The notes under the pieces: model-generated
Database searches by the model: none
What the model saw: only the letters and a program-made list of their open reading frames with translations
Told to the model about the DNA's origin: nothing
Shown here: piece by piece, positions 8,989-19,098 of the stretch
Numbering within the stretch: the first letter of the stretch is position 1
How the letters are laid out: the number at the start of each line of letters is the position of its first letter
Origin: Methylomonas montana
GTDB lineage: Bacteria > Pseudomonadota > Gammaproteobacteria > Methylococcales > Methylomonadaceae
Direction: 5' to 3'
Assembly: GCF_030490285.1 (NCBI RefSeq)
Contig: NZ_CP129884.1
Span: 3,162,001-3,226,000, forward strand
DNA length: 64,000 nt
Program-made: the position numbers and the translations under genes

Positions 8989-9114
8989 ATCTCAATATCA
9001 AATAATTAAAAAACAATATGACTGAGATTTTATTGGATACGAGAATATTTAAAATGCGCAGGCGTCGCTAACTTCTGCTAAATCGTCTCCTTTGTATAAA
9101 TGGCTATTAATATA

Positions 9115-10053
9115 TTAATTGGTTTGCACTTTATTGAAATAATGGGATTTTTTCTGATAAGCGCCAGGTTGTTGGCCTATGACTTTCTTAAAAGCTTTCG
9201 AAAATGCCGATTCCGATTGATACCCCACTTTTTCGGCAACTTGCGAAATCGTTCTGCCTTGTCTCAACAATTGCGCGGCCATCTTCATCCGCACCATCAC
9301 CAAAAATAAATTCGGCGTTTGTCCTGCCACCTGGCTGAAACGTTTGAAAAAAGTGGCGCGGGACATATGACTATAATCCGCCATTTTCTCGACCGGCCAA
9401 TCTTTCTCAGGCTCGTTGATCACCGCTTCCACCAGCTTGGCAAATTCAGGGCTTTGCACAACTGCCCAGAGACCGGCGGAAATTTCCTGGGTGGTTGCCA
9501 ATTGCCTAATCGCGTAAAAAAACAACACATCGGTCAGCCGGACAATCAAGGGCGACGCAGTTTCACCGGATTGTCTGGCTTCCGTCAGGATCAGATCGAA
9601 GATGGTTTTGGCTGCCAGCAGTTCGGTTTGGCTACCGCGAATAATTAAATAGTCGGGGAAAGAGCTCAGCAGCATCGCGCTTAAGCCCGATTTGAAATCG
9701 AAGAAGCCGCAGGCCAGCGCTACCGAATCCGGCACGTTTTCGTCAATCGGCAGCATTTCCCCGGATTTGACCCGACACAGAGCAGGATCGTCGGGAGACG
9801 CAGTTGGGCTTAGATAATGTGTGGTCTCGCGGATAAAAAACACCGCATCGCCTTTTTGCAAGGCTAGGGCTTCGGCCTTTTCAGGTAAATGCAGCCAGCA
9901 TTGGCCATTCAATACCAAATGAAATCCAGATCGCATCACATCGGAGGGAGCGGCCCGCCATGTGCCGCAATACTGACCGATATGAAAAAGAGTCGTATCA
10001 AGCTCCAGACTGGCTAACAACCAATGAGCCAATTGATCTGTCACGGGATTCAT
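9115..10053 (-). CDS. AraC family transcriptional regulator
   Basis: Cytoplasmic DNA-binding regulator of about 312 residues. The N-terminal half is a cupin-like sensor domain (LVLNGQCWLHLPEKAEALAL, KGDAVFFIRETTHYL). The C-terminal half has two helix-turn-helix motifs (MADYSHMSRATFFKRFSQVAG and ISQVAEKVGYQSESAFSKAF). I chose the ATG at 10053 because GGTGGAG lies 9 bases upstream; a GTG at 10068 is possible but poorly placed. It is transcribed in the same direction as the porin-led operon, ending 126 bp before it, and is the obvious candidate regulator of that operon. Confidence 0.9.
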   Translation of the reverse strand: MNPVTDQLAHWLLASLELDTTLFHIGQYCGTWRAAPSDVMRSGFHLVLNGQCWLHLPEKAEALALQKGDAVFFIRETTHYLSPTASPDDPALCRVKSGEMLPIDENVPDSVALACGFFDFKSGLSAMLLSSFPDYLIIRGSQTELLAAKTIFDLILTEARQSGETASPLIVRLTDVLFFYAIRQLATTQEISAGLWAVVQSPEFAKLVEAVINEPEKDWPVEKMADYSHMSRATFFKRFSQVAGQTPNLFLVMVRMKMAAQLLRQGRTISQVAEKVGYQSESAFSKAFKKVIGQQPGAYQKKSHYFNKVQTN

Positions 10054-10127
10054 TGAGCCAATCTCCACCGCCTTTAAAAATTTACATCAAGGAGGCTCAG
10101 TATAAAGGCCAATTAAGTTGCCTAAAA

Positions 10128-10142
10128 ATGCTTATTAAGCAT
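10128..10142. promoter_or_regulatory. palindrome upstream of the araC-type gene
   Basis: ATGCTTA-T-TAAGCAT is a perfect 7-bp inverted repeat with a one-base centre, 75 bp upstream of the regulator's start, and could be an operator. The surrounding 10069-10504 stretch has no gene. It is AT-rich near this site and carries the CreB box near its right end. Confidence 0.4.
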
Positions 10143-10416
10143 AGCTTTATCTATTTTTTGCATAACCAAGAGCGCGAAGTGAAAACAAATCAGTTTTCTA
10201 AATTGCGGCATAATTAGGTGGTTATTATCTTATTTTCATTTTTTACCATTGCTATTTATAGCGCTAATGACCGCTGTTGCTTTCGTAACGGTCGCGCATT
10301 TACCCCATGCATATGACCGGATTTGGCCGAACTGAGCCTTACAAAAGAATTTAACCCCATCCTAGATAGAAAGCCTCAGTGTAATTAAATTTCTTCCCTC
10401 CTCGTTTTCCGCAAAC

Positions 10417-10432
10417 TTCACCCCCGCTTCAC
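10417..10432 (+). promoter_or_regulatory. CreB binding site (cre tag)
   Basis: TTCAC-N6-TTCAC is an exact match to the direct repeat known to bind CreB (TTCACnnnnnnTTCAC), lying 72 bp before the creD start. It implies that creD is still activated by the CreBC system even though the gene is detached from creC. Confidence 0.85.
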
Positions 10433-10504
10433 ATTCCCCTCATCGTCCGCTCACCGGGAGGGCGCAAGCTATGCCGCGTTCGTTAACCTTCCTGGAGAAA
10501 CACG

Positions 10505-11887
10505 ATGCAAAGCAAACTGTGGCACAAAATCCTGATCATGCTGGCGCTGACCGTGGCGCTGCTGATCCCGATCAATATGATCAATAATCTGGCCGGCGAG
10601 CGGGAAAACCGCCAGTTGCAGGTCGTCAACGACATTGCCGCCAGTTCCGCCGGGCCACAGAAATTATTCGGCCCGCTACTGGTGGTACCGTATAGCGAGC
10701 AATGGACCGAAATCGCCGAAACTCGCCGCGATAACGCGCCGATACGCGAGTCGGTGCAACGCGTCGAGAACCGTTATTTGTATTTCCTGCCGGAACATCT
10801 GAACATGGCCGGCGAACTGGCGACCGAGACCAAGCAGCGAGGCTTGTTCGAGGTGCGCTCCTATGTGCTGAACGTCAGCGTCAAGGGCGACATCAAATTA
10901 CCGGGCGGTTACGGCAAGCCTCAGCCGCTGCACGGCGGTCAAATCGAGTTTGGCGCGCCTTACGTCGGCGTGGCGCTGTCGGATATGCGCGGCGTGCTGC
11001 AAGCGCCGGGGCTGGAATGGGCCGGCAAGACTTATGCGTTTGAACAAGGTTCGGCGTTGCCGCTGGAAGATGTCAACGGCATGCACGCCACGCTGGAGGA
11101 AATGCCGGTCGAATTCGGCGCGATCAGCTTGCCGTTCGCCTTCAACCTGAAACTGCGCGGCATCGAGTCGCTGGATTTTGTGCCGGCCGGCAAGCAAACC
11201 AGCGTCGAAATTAGCTCCGCTTGGCAACATCCCAGTTTTTACGGCCGCTTCCTACCCGATCCGCAAAGCCAGCAAATCGGTGCGGAAGGTTTTCATGCGC
11301 TGTGGACGGTCGATGCGCTGGCATCCAACGTCGCCCAATCCCTGAACAAGTGCCGCACTATCGCCGCATTCGACAGCTTCGGCATCCGCCTGATGGAGCC
11401 GATCAATATTTACTCGCTGTCCGACCGCGCCACAAAATATGGCTTTTTATTCGTCTGCCTGACTTTCGCCGCAATCTTTTTGTTCGAAATCCTGAAAAAT
11501 CTGGCGATTCATCCGGCCCAATATGCCTTGGTCGGACTGGCCTTGGCAATGTTCTTCCTGCTGTTGTTGAGCTTATCCGAACATCTGGATTTTTTGGTCG
11601 CCTATCTGTTGGCAACCGCCGCCTGCGTGAGTTTGATCGGCGTTTATCTGAGCGCGGTGTTGCATAGCAGCAAACGCGGTTTCAGCGCCTGCGGCTTGCT
11701 AGCCGGCTTGTTCGCCAGCCTTTACGTGCTGCTGGAATCGGAAGACAACGCGTTGATGTTGGGTTCGCTGTTGATGTTTGTATTGCTGGGTGTCGCGATG
11801 CTGAGCACCCGCAAACTGGATTGGTACGGCCTTAACCAACCGGCAGCGGCCGATGCCAACGATCAAGCGGCAACGACAACGTCATAA
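10505..11887 (+). CDS. creD: inner-membrane protein CreD
   Basis: Inner-membrane protein of 460 residues. CreD is the main target of CreBC; its loss or overproduction alters envelope and beta-lactam phenotypes, but its molecular function is not settled. It shows one N-terminal helix (ILIMLALTVALLIPINMI), a large periplasmic region with VENRYLYFLPEHLNMAGEL, and a C-terminal block of several helices starting about residue 310 (YGFLFVCLTFAAIFLFEILK). Length and pattern match the family. The ATG follows TGGAG. It is monocistronic here, with a cre box upstream and a hairpin downstream. Confidence 0.92.
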   Translation: MQSKLWHKILIMLALTVALLIPINMINNLAGERENRQLQVVNDIAASSAGPQKLFGPLLVVPYSEQWTEIAETRRDNAPIRESVQRVENRYLYFLPEHLNMAGELATETKQRGLFEVRSYVLNVSVKGDIKLPGGYGKPQPLHGGQIEFGAPYVGVALSDMRGVLQAPGLEWAGKTYAFEQGSALPLEDVNGMHATLEEMPVEFGAISLPFAFNLKLRGIESLDFVPAGKQTSVEISSAWQHPSFYGRFLPDPQSQQIGAEGFHALWTVDALASNVAQSLNKCRTIAAFDSFGIRLMEPINIYSLSDRATKYGFLFVCLTFAAIFLFEILKNLAIHPAQYALVGLALAMFFLLLLSLSEHLDFLVAYLLATAACVSLIGVYLSAVLHSSKRGFSACGLLAGLFASLYVLLESEDNALMLGSLLMFVLLGVAMLSTRKLDWYGLNQPAAADANDQAATTTS

Positions 11888-11901
11888 GCCGCCGTCAGCC
11901 G

Positions 11902-11927
11902 GAAGCAGCGGATCGCCCCGCTGCTTC
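11902..11927. terminator. hairpin between convergent creD and chemoreceptor genes
   Basis: GAAGCAGCGG (11902-11911) pairs perfectly with CCGCTGCTTC (11918-11927) across a 6-base loop. It lies between two converging genes and may end transcription from both sides, although neither side has a T-run. Confidence 0.5.
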
Positions 11928-11971
11928 ACCATTCAATTGAAACGATCGATACGCCGCCGGCTCATATCCAA

Positions 11972-13636
11972 TCAGGCTGCAGCCGGCGATACTCGAAAAC
12001 CGGCGATAGAACGGCTCAGTTCCTGGGCCGCATCGCGCAACTGGCCGGCAGATTCGTTCATGTGCCGCGCGGCGCCACTGGTTTCTTCTGCGGATACCGA
12101 GATACGTTCCATATGCTGGGCGATCTCGGTACTGGCCGCTTTTTGCGCATTGACCGACCAAGCGATGTCTTCGACGCCCTGGCTCGACTGTTCGACCGAA
12201 TCGCGCGCCTGGTTCAACGTTTGCTCGACTTCACCCGCCAAGCCCGAACTCACCGCTATTGAGGTCAAACCGGCGTCGATGGCGAAGCGAACTTGGGCAG
12301 TTTGTTGCATGATGGATTTGGCCACACTGTCGATCTCCAATGCGGAGCCGCCCGATTTCTCGGCCAGTTTGCGCACTTCGTCGGCCACGACGGCAAAACC
12401 ACGGCCTTGCTCCCCGGCGCGAGCCGCTTCTATCGCCGCATTCAGCGCCAGCAGATTGGTTTGGTCGGCTATCTCCCGCACTTCCTTGGTCATCGACGTA
12501 ATCGCACTGGCACTGCGCACGAACTGTTCGACGGCAGTCGCCATATCGGACACTCTGGCTTCAATTTGACGGATTTCCGCGACCAGTTCGGCCACCTTCC
12601 GGCTGCCTTCATGGGTATTGGCGACACTTTGATGAGATTTGGTCCGGACATCATCGGCGGTGTCCGCTACGGTTGCGATCGAAACAGTCAATTGCTCGAC
12701 CGCCACGGCGTTGCTGGCGACCGATTCCGACTGCTCATCCGCCGTGGAATGTAACACTTGGGCGGTATCGGCCATGTCGCTGGCCGTCAAATTCACCATC
12801 TGTGCGGAATTTGCCACCTGACCGACCAACACCTGCATCTTACCGATCATCGCGTCGAAGGCTTGGGCCATATTGCCGATCTCGTCCTCGTGATCCAATG
12901 CCGCTCGACGCGTCAAATCACTTGAACTGGCGATCATGGTCATGGTTTTTTCGAGATGCTGGACGGGCTTAGTAATCGATCCGATCACAATCCTGGCCAA
13001 AATAATCAGCGCCACCATCGCCACGGCTAAAAAGGCAGCCAGCCCCATGCGGACCGCATCGTAGATCGCTTCTGCCGCACGCTGTTCGCGCTCTGCGGTT
13101 TCCGCCGCTATCTTGCCGATTTCAGCCACCAGCGCATCAATCATCTGGGTAGGATTACGATCGATGCCTTTGACCAGTTTATCCACCACACTGGCCGGAT
13201 CGGCTTGATTGCGGTCATAAGACTGCAGCGCCAAACGGTAGGCGGGACCGAGTTTCTGGAACTCGGCAATGGTCTCGTCGACTTTCACCCGGTCGGCCAC
13301 CTCCAACGCAACGATGACGCCCTTGAGCTTATTCAACCCGTCCATCACTGCTTTCTCCTCCTTATCAAAACCGGCCAGATATTTGTCATAACTGGCCGGT
13401 TCCTTGCCGCGCAGCAGCACATTCTTCCATTCCTGAACCTGGATCTTAAAGCTAACTTGGGCTCCTCGCGCCAAGTTGACCGTCTCCAACAGTTTTTGAT
13501 GGGTGCTAATGGCACTGGCCAGTTGTGAATCAAGACGACTGGCCTGCCAAGCTGAAAATCCGCCGACGCCCAGCACGGTGACTAGCGCAATGGAGGCTAG
13601 CAGGAAAAGCTTGGAACGAATGCTAAGATGCTTCAT
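11972..13636 (-). CDS. methyl-accepting chemotaxis protein
   Basis: Inner-membrane chemoreceptor. From the ATG at 13636 (AAGGGA at the right distance; longer in-frame starts lack a ribosome site) it is 554 residues: first transmembrane helix at about 11-31, a periplasmic four-helix-bundle-type sensor, second helix at about 196-218 ([20 protein letters not shown]), a HAMP domain, and the long cytoplasmic coiled coil with the conserved hairpin tip near residue 400 ([20 protein letters not shown]). It would signal through CheA/CheW, encoded elsewhere. The ligand is unknown. It is convergent with creD and follows the hybrid kinase gene on the same strand. Confidence 0.93.
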   Translation of the reverse strand: MKHLSIRSKLFLLASIALVTVLGVGGFSAWQASRLDSQLASAISTHQKLLETVNLARGAQVSFKIQVQEWKNVLLRGKEPASYDKYLAGFDKEEKAVMDGLNKLKGVIVALEVADRVKVDETIAEFQKLGPAYRLALQSYDRNQADPASVVDKLVKGIDRNPTQMIDALVAEIGKIAAETAEREQRAAEAIYDAVRMGLAAFLAVAMVALIILARIVIGSITKPVQHLEKTMTMIASSSDLTRRAALDHEDEIGNMAQAFDAMIGKMQVLVGQVANSAQMVNLTASDMADTAQVLHSTADEQSESVASNAVAVEQLTVSIATVADTADDVRTKSHQSVANTHEGSRKVAELVAEIRQIEARVSDMATAVEQFVRSASAITSMTKEVREIADQTNLLALNAAIEAARAGEQGRGFAVVADEVRKLAEKSGGSALEIDSVAKSIMQQTAQVRFAIDAGLTSIAVSSGLAGEVEQTLNQARDSVEQSSQGVEDIAWSVNAQKAASTEIAQHMERISVSAEETSGAARHMNESAGQLRDAAQELSRSIAGFRVSPAAA

Positions 13637-13800
13637 GTACTGTCCCTTACAATAGACAAAAAAATAAACGCGTGACTTGAGTATATTTAAGCGCACCGCA
13701 TGCGACTCCAGCAAGCTAACAGCCCAAAAGATTCCCCACTGCAAATTCCAAACGGAAAAAGTATTTTCGACTTTTTAGCTGCCCGCGCCTGAACGAAGAC

Positions 13801-16800
13801 TTACCCGTTTGACGATATTCCAGCCAAACGCTGTTGCAAGGCGGTTAATAGTGTCACGGCTCGATCGATGTTAAACACATCGATCTGGGCGGCGATCTCG
13901 TTCATACCTATTTCGAATTCCCCACCCGCCAGTCCGGTGCATAATTCGGTCACCAAGGAATCGGCGGCGCCCAAATCGGTTGCCAATGCCGCTATCAACA
14001 ATGTCACCTTACTGAGCGCCGTTTCACGAGATAACGGTCCGCAAGCCTGGACTTTGGGTGCCGGTAACAGACTATCGATGTCGCTAATCACTTGCCTCAA
14101 TAACTCGCCAAACTGCTCGAGCGCCTCAGAATCAGGCGGTTGCTGCTGCTTTAGCAATCCATCGATATTAGCGACGCATTCGTAAAGCGCATGCGCGCCG
14201 AGATTACCCGCTACGCCCTTCAACGAATGACAAAAATGTTCCGCAGCCACTAACGCGTCCGCCTGCAATAACTGCTGCAATTCGCCGGCGGCATTGGCAT
14301 AGTGCTCCCGAAAGCGCTTGAGCTGTTTACGATAAGCCGCCTCCTCGCCGCCGATCCGGCGCAAACCGTCTTTAACTTGCAGGCTTTGCAGCTGTAACAG
14401 TTCCGGCGAATAGCGCCGATCGGCCACTTGCCGGGATTTCACAAGGCCGTGTTGATTTAATTCGGTGGCCGACACGGGCAACAACCATTTGGCTAGACAG
14501 GAAAACAATCGCTCCGGCTCGACCGGTTTGGTCACATGGTCATTCATGCCGGCCGCCTGGCTTTCCTCCGCATCGCTAGCCATCGCCAGCGCGGTCATCG
14601 CGATAATCGGTAAACTGGCATAGCGCTCGCCGCCGGGTTTTTCGGCCAAGGCGCGAATCCGCCGCGACGCTTCCAGGCCATCCATCACCGGCATCTGAAT
14701 ATCCATCAACACACCGTCGTAGGATTGGCGCTGAATCATGGCCAGCGCCTCTTCGCCGTTCACCGCCTCGTCCGCGTCGATCTCGACGCTGTGCAATAAC
14801 TCGATGGCAAACTCGCGATTGATGGCATTATCTTCCACCAGCAATAGCCGTTTGCCGGCAAAATTAGGCGCGGAGGTTAACTGAGCCAGCAACGGCTCGC
14901 CAGCTTGCTTGTCAAGTATCCGCCCACGTCCCAATACCGACAGCATGGTATCCAGCAACGCAGACGGCGACACGGGTTTGATCAGGAAGCCGTCCACCTC
15001 TGCCTGTTTCGCCGCCAGCATCACATCTTCACGCCCGTAAGCGGTGACCATGATCACCTTCGGTTGCGGCACAATCGAGCGATTGGCATGGATACGCAAG
15101 GTCGCTTCGTCGCCGTTCATGCCTGGCATGCGCCAATCCATCAATACCAGATCGAAGGCCGGCTCGGCCGTGGTTTCCAGCAGATGAATGGCGGACGCGC
15201 CATCGGCGACAACACCGACCTCCAGCTGGAAAAAGCGCAACATTTCGGCCAGGATTTCCCGCGACACCTCGTTGTCGTCGACTATCAGTACCCGAACGCC
15301 TTTCAGCAGCGATCCGGTTTGCGCATACAATTCGCGCCGATGCGCCTCGGCATGCTGGGCAATTTGCAGTTGCAGCGTGCAACAAATCGTCGTGCCTTTG
15401 CCGGGCTGCGAATCTTCGATCCAAATATGCCCGCCCATCAGTTCCACCAAATGTTTGCTGATAGCCAGCCCCAGCCCGGTGCCACCAAAGCGCCGCGTCA
15501 TCGATTGATCGGCTTGGGTGAACTTCTGGAACAAACGGCCGCGCAGTTCCTCATCCATGCCCAGGCCGGTATCGCGGATCGAAATCTGCAAAGTCGCCAC
15601 GCCATCCTGTTCGCCTAGCATCCTCAGCGCCAATTCGACCTCGCCCTGCTCGGTAAATTTAATGGCGTTGCCGCAAAGATTCAGCAAGATTTGCTTTAGG
15701 CGCAACGGATCGCCCAACAACGTCGAGGGGATATTGACGTCGTAACGAATTAAAAACTCCACGCCTTTTTGATCGGCCTGCAGGCCTATCGTATCGGTGA
15801 GCTGCTCTATCACACCATCCAGGGTAAACTCCGTGGCTTCGAATTCCAGCTTACCCGCCTCGATCTTAGAGAAGTCCAAGATGTCGTTAATGATGCCCAG
15901 CAAGGAATGTGCAGCACTCTGGGCCTTGCTTAAATGATTGTATAAGGTGGCCGGCAGCTCTTGCTTCAGCGCCAGATACAACATGCCCAAGATTGCATTC
16001 ATCGGCGTGCGAATTTCATGGCTCATATTCGCCAAGAACTGGCTCTTCGCCACGGTGGCCGCTTCGGCGTCTTGACGGGCGCGCTCCAGTTCCTGGGTAC
16101 GCGCCGCTACCAGTTCCTCGAGATGATGGCGATAGGAATCCAGTTCCGCCGCCGCGCGTTTTTTCTCGGTGATGTCTTCTTTGATGGCCAGATAATGGCT
16201 GATCGTGCCGTCGGACTGCCGTACCGGCGTGATGCAGGCCCATTCTATGTATTCGCTGCCGTCCTTACGGCGGTTGACCAGCTCGCCGGACCAACTATTG
16301 CCCTGATTCAGCGCCGCCCACATCTCGTCAAAACAAGTTCGACTGGTTTTTCCCGATTTCAGAATACTCGGATTCTTGCCGATGACTTCCTCGCGGCTGT
16401 AACCGGTGACCAGACTAAACTGTTGATTGATATATTCGATCTCGGCATTCAAGTTGGTAATGACGATGCTGTTGGGGCTTTGCTCCACGGCCAGCCAAAG
16501 TTTGCGCAATTCGACTTCGGCCTGTTTGAGTTCGGTAATGTCGGTGATCACCGCCACCCGGCAACTGCGATCGGAAAACCTGATGTCGTGCGACCGGCCA
16601 ATGATGTCGATAACCGAGCCGTTTTTCAGGATGTGTCGCCATTCGCCGACATTGGCATAGCCCTGCAGTCTAGCCGCCAACATCGTAATCGCGTCGCGCT
16701 GCTGTTCCGGATAAAGGTCGGTTAATCGCAGCGCCAGCGCTTCGTCCTGACTGTAGCCATATAAGGCAGTAAAGGCATCGTTGACCGCCACCAGCGCCAG

Positions 16801-18924
16801 CGAGCCGCACTCATAGATCAGCATCGGCGCCGGATTTTGGGCGAAAAGATGCCGGAACTGCTGCTCGATCTGCTTACGTTCGGTGATATCCGACCAAATC
16901 AGCGAAAGGTGCTTGCGCCCCCGAATCTCGATCAGCTGTAAACTGACATGAACGTTACGCAACGAACCGTCCTTATGCCGGCGCAAGGTATCGAATTGCG
17001 CGGAACCGACCCGCATAAAGCGCGCTATCATGCTGGCGATCGTACCGGCATCGAATTCGCCTTGAATGTCTGGTAAACGCAAATGCGCGAATTCTGCGCG
17101 GCTGTACCCCAAATGTTGACAAGCGGCGTCGTTGAATTCGATGAATTCCAAGGTTTCCGCATCGATTAAGGTAATGGCATCGGTTGCCTGCGAAACAATT
17201 GAGCTGAAAATCCGCTCGCGATTCCTGGCTCTTTCTTCGGTGGTCCGGCGTGAGACGAAACTACTCAGCCGCTCGGCCACCGCTTCCAGCAGCATGCGTT
17301 CCGTACTCGGAGACGGCTCTATCCTCTGCCCCCCAGGCGCTTGCCGATAGGCGACTGTCACGAGACCGAGCGCAACACCCTCGCTAAAAATGGGTTCGCT
17401 TTGCAGCCCATCCGTATCGAGCAAGTAACCGGTGCGACTACTATAGTGACGACCATCCCATTCAATCCGGGCGACGGTTGTATCCGGGTCAACCCAGCCC
17501 AGCGGCAACAACTCCACGACTGCCTGCATCACATCGGACAATGGTTTTTGCAAATCTTCGGTCGCACGGAATACCGCATGCAGGCATTTCTGTTGCTTGA
17601 TACGCTCGCCCAAGGCGATCTGTACTTCGCGTAGCTGGGTAATGTCGCGGGCCATGCTCAGTACGCCGATCAGCTTGCCGTCTTGGGTATTCACCGGCGT
17701 TTTGATCGTTTCGTAAAGCGCGGTATGGCTGCCGTCGGCATGGCTTAACCATTCTTGCCGACTAATGGGTCTGCCTTCGGCCATGGCCCTCAAATCATGT
17801 TCGCGGTCGGCATCGGCCTGTTTGGTTGCAACAAAATCATAATCGGTGTTGCCGACGATATGCGCCTCCGTGGTGCCGCGCAATGATTCGAAGCTTGGAT
17901 TGCACAGCAAATACACGCCCTGGGGATCTTTTAACCAGACCTTATCCGGCATGGCCTCCAACAAGGTCCGCAACAACTCTTCCCGGTCTCGCAAGGTTTC
18001 CAGCGCCTGCTGGCGTTCCGAAAAATAACAGGCCAAGGCCATGCCGACCACCGACAATGTCACCATGAAAAACCAGTAGTTGATCTCATGATTGTCTCCC
18101 AGGCTGGGGTCGATGAATCCCAGGCGCTGGTGCACCAATCCGAACATCGCCTGAGCGGCAGTCATCACTAAAATCAAGGTGGTGGCGCGACTACCCAGGC
18201 GGACAGCGGCCCAACTGACAAACAAAAATATCCAATAACTTTTAGCGTAACTGCCGATGCTGTCGTGAAACCAATCGACGAACACCAACTGACCGACTAG
18301 AAAATTCATCGCGATAATCAGTAGGGCTTCGCCGAATTGTTGAACGCTTTTAAATTTGCACGAATTGTTGATCCAAACCAAAATCAACGGCGTGATTAAA
18401 ATGACGCCGAGGGTATCGCCCATCCACCAATACAGCAGGCTGGAAAGGAATTTTTCCTGGCCGATAATCCCGGCGTTGAGTAAAGTCGCGGTGCCGATCA
18501 GCGCCGTCAGCGAACAGGCCAGCACCCCGCCCAAACTTATCAACAACAAATAATCGCGCAGCGTTTGCAAGGATCGATCGAAATTCCGAACGCCATGCAA
18601 CAGCCAGCCGCCCAACCACGCGCCCGCGGTACTGCCGGCCGAAATCGTTATCGCGGCCAGCCATGCCTTGCCTTGCCACAAATTCAACGTCAGAGCACCC
18701 AGTAAAATAGCCCAAACGTAAGTTCGCCCGCCTTGCAAGATGGCCGCCAAAGCCAAGCCACTGGCAATGAAAAACACACTGGCGCTGCCGTCTGGCGCGA
18801 AATACAACAGTGCCAATCTGGCGGTCAATGCGTAAAGTCCGGCGACAGCTATCCCTAGCAGCCATGATGGCAGCGATTTAGCGACGCTAAAATAATCCTT
18901 GCCTGTCGAGTGTCGCGACTGCAT
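13801..18924 (-). CDS. hybrid sensor histidine kinase, MASE1-PAS(4)-HK-REC-REC-HPt
   Basis: A 1707-residue inner-membrane phosphorelay kinase. Approximate order: MASE1-type membrane sensor with about eight helices (20-300); PAS near 320 (MPDKVWLKDPQGVYLLCNPS); a GAF-like stretch (435-560); three more PAS domains beginning near 575, 691 and 811; HisKA with SQFLANMSHEIRTPMN (His near 968); ATPase domain (GNAIKFT, DTGLGMD, GGTGLGLAISKHL); two receivers (VRVLIVDDNE near 1208; KRLLLVEDN near 1355) with Asp in LVLMDWRMPG and GVLMDIQMPVMDG; and HPt with FCHSLKGVAGN near 1566. It can run a full internal phosphorelay. The output regulator is not encoded next to it. It is separated from the chemoreceptor gene by about 160 bp. 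Confidence 0.93.
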   Translation of the reverse strand: MQSRHSTGKDYFSVAKSLPSWLLGIAVAGLYALTARLALLYFAPDGSASVFFIASGLALAAILQGGRTYVWAILLGALTLNLWQGKAWLAAITISAGSTAGAWLGGWLLHGVRNFDRSLQTLRDYLLLISLGGVLACSLTALIGTATLLNAGIIGQEKFLSSLLYWWMGDTLGVILITPLILVWINNSCKFKSVQQFGEALLIIAMNFLVGQLVFVDWFHDSIGSYAKSYWIFLFVSWAAVRLGSRATTLILVMTAAQAMFGLVHQRLGFIDPSLGDNHEINYWFFMVTLSVVGMALACYFSERQQALETLRDREELLRTLLEAMPDKVWLKDPQGVYLLCNPSFESLRGTTEAHIVGNTDYDFVATKQADADREHDLRAMAEGRPISRQEWLSHADGSHTALYETIKTPVNTQDGKLIGVLSMARDITQLREVQIALGERIKQQKCLHAVFRATEDLQKPLSDVMQAVVELLPLGWVDPDTTVARIEWDGRHYSSRTGYLLDTDGLQSEPIFSEGVALGLVTVAYRQAPGGQRIEPSPSTERMLLEAVAERLSSFVSRRTTEERARNRERIFSSIVSQATDAITLIDAETLEFIEFNDAACQHLGYSRAEFAHLRLPDIQGEFDAGTIASMIARFMRVGSAQFDTLRRHKDGSLRNVHVSLQLIEIRGRKHLSLIWSDITERKQIEQQFRHLFAQNPAPMLIYECGSLALVAVNDAFTALYGYSQDEALALRLTDLYPEQQRDAITMLAARLQGYANVGEWRHILKNGSVIDIIGRSHDIRFSDRSCRVAVITDITELKQAEVELRKLWLAVEQSPNSIVITNLNAEIEYINQQFSLVTGYSREEVIGKNPSILKSGKTSRTCFDEMWAALNQGNSWSGELVNRRKDGSEYIEWACITPVRQSDGTISHYLAIKEDITEKKRAAAELDSYRHHLEELVAARTQELERARQDAEAATVAKSQFLANMSHEIRTPMNAILGMLYLALKQELPATLYNHLSKAQSAAHSLLGIINDILDFSKIEAGKLEFEATEFTLDGVIEQLTDTIGLQADQKGVEFLIRYDVNIPSTLLGDPLRLKQILLNLCGNAIKFTEQGEVELALRMLGEQDGVATLQISIRDTGLGMDEELRGRLFQKFTQADQSMTRRFGGTGLGLAISKHLVELMGGHIWIEDSQPGKGTTICCTLQLQIAQHAEAHRRELYAQTGSLLKGVRVLIVDDNEVSREILAEMLRFFQLEVGVVADGASAIHLLETTAEPAFDLVLMDWRMPGMNGDEATLRIHANRSIVPQPKVIMVTAYGREDVMLAAKQAEVDGFLIKPVSPSALLDTMLSVLGRGRILDKQAGEPLLAQLTSAPNFAGKRLLLVEDNAINREFAIELLHSVEIDADEAVNGEEALAMIQRQSYDGVLMDIQMPVMDGLEASRRIRALAEKPGGERYASLPIIAMTALAMASDAEESQAAGMNDHVTKPVEPERLFSCLAKWLLPVSATELNQHGLVKSRQVADRRYSPELLQLQSLQVKDGLRRIGGEEAAYRKQLKRFREHYANAAGELQQLLQADALVAAEHFCHSLKGVAGNLGAHALYECVANIDGLLKQQQPPDSEALEQFGELLRQVISDIDSLLPAPKVQACGPLSRETALSKVTLLIAALATDLGAADSLVTELCTGLAGGEFEIGMNEIAAQIDVFNIDRAVTLLTALQQRLAGISSNG

Positions 18925-19098
18925 GATCGATTCCTAGTGATTACCCATATTTTTAAGGCTTTCCAAATATTCGAACGACACGGGTTACAAAGTCCTTACC
19001 ATACAGACCGGCAATGACTCTAGTTTGCGGAAACGGCAAAATCATTTTCAGCGCTTTCCTTAACGAAAAAATCTCTAGCATTATTCCTCCCGTGCCTG

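Noticed and set aside
11853..12569. 238-codon frame antisense to the chemoreceptor
   Set aside because: It overlaps the conserved signalling domain and has the Ser/Ala-rich composition typical of antisense frames.
15961..16725. 254-codon frame antisense to the large hybrid kinase (also 14905-15618)
   Set aside because: Both lie opposite conserved PAS, kinase and receiver domains; no ribosome sites or recognisable sequence.
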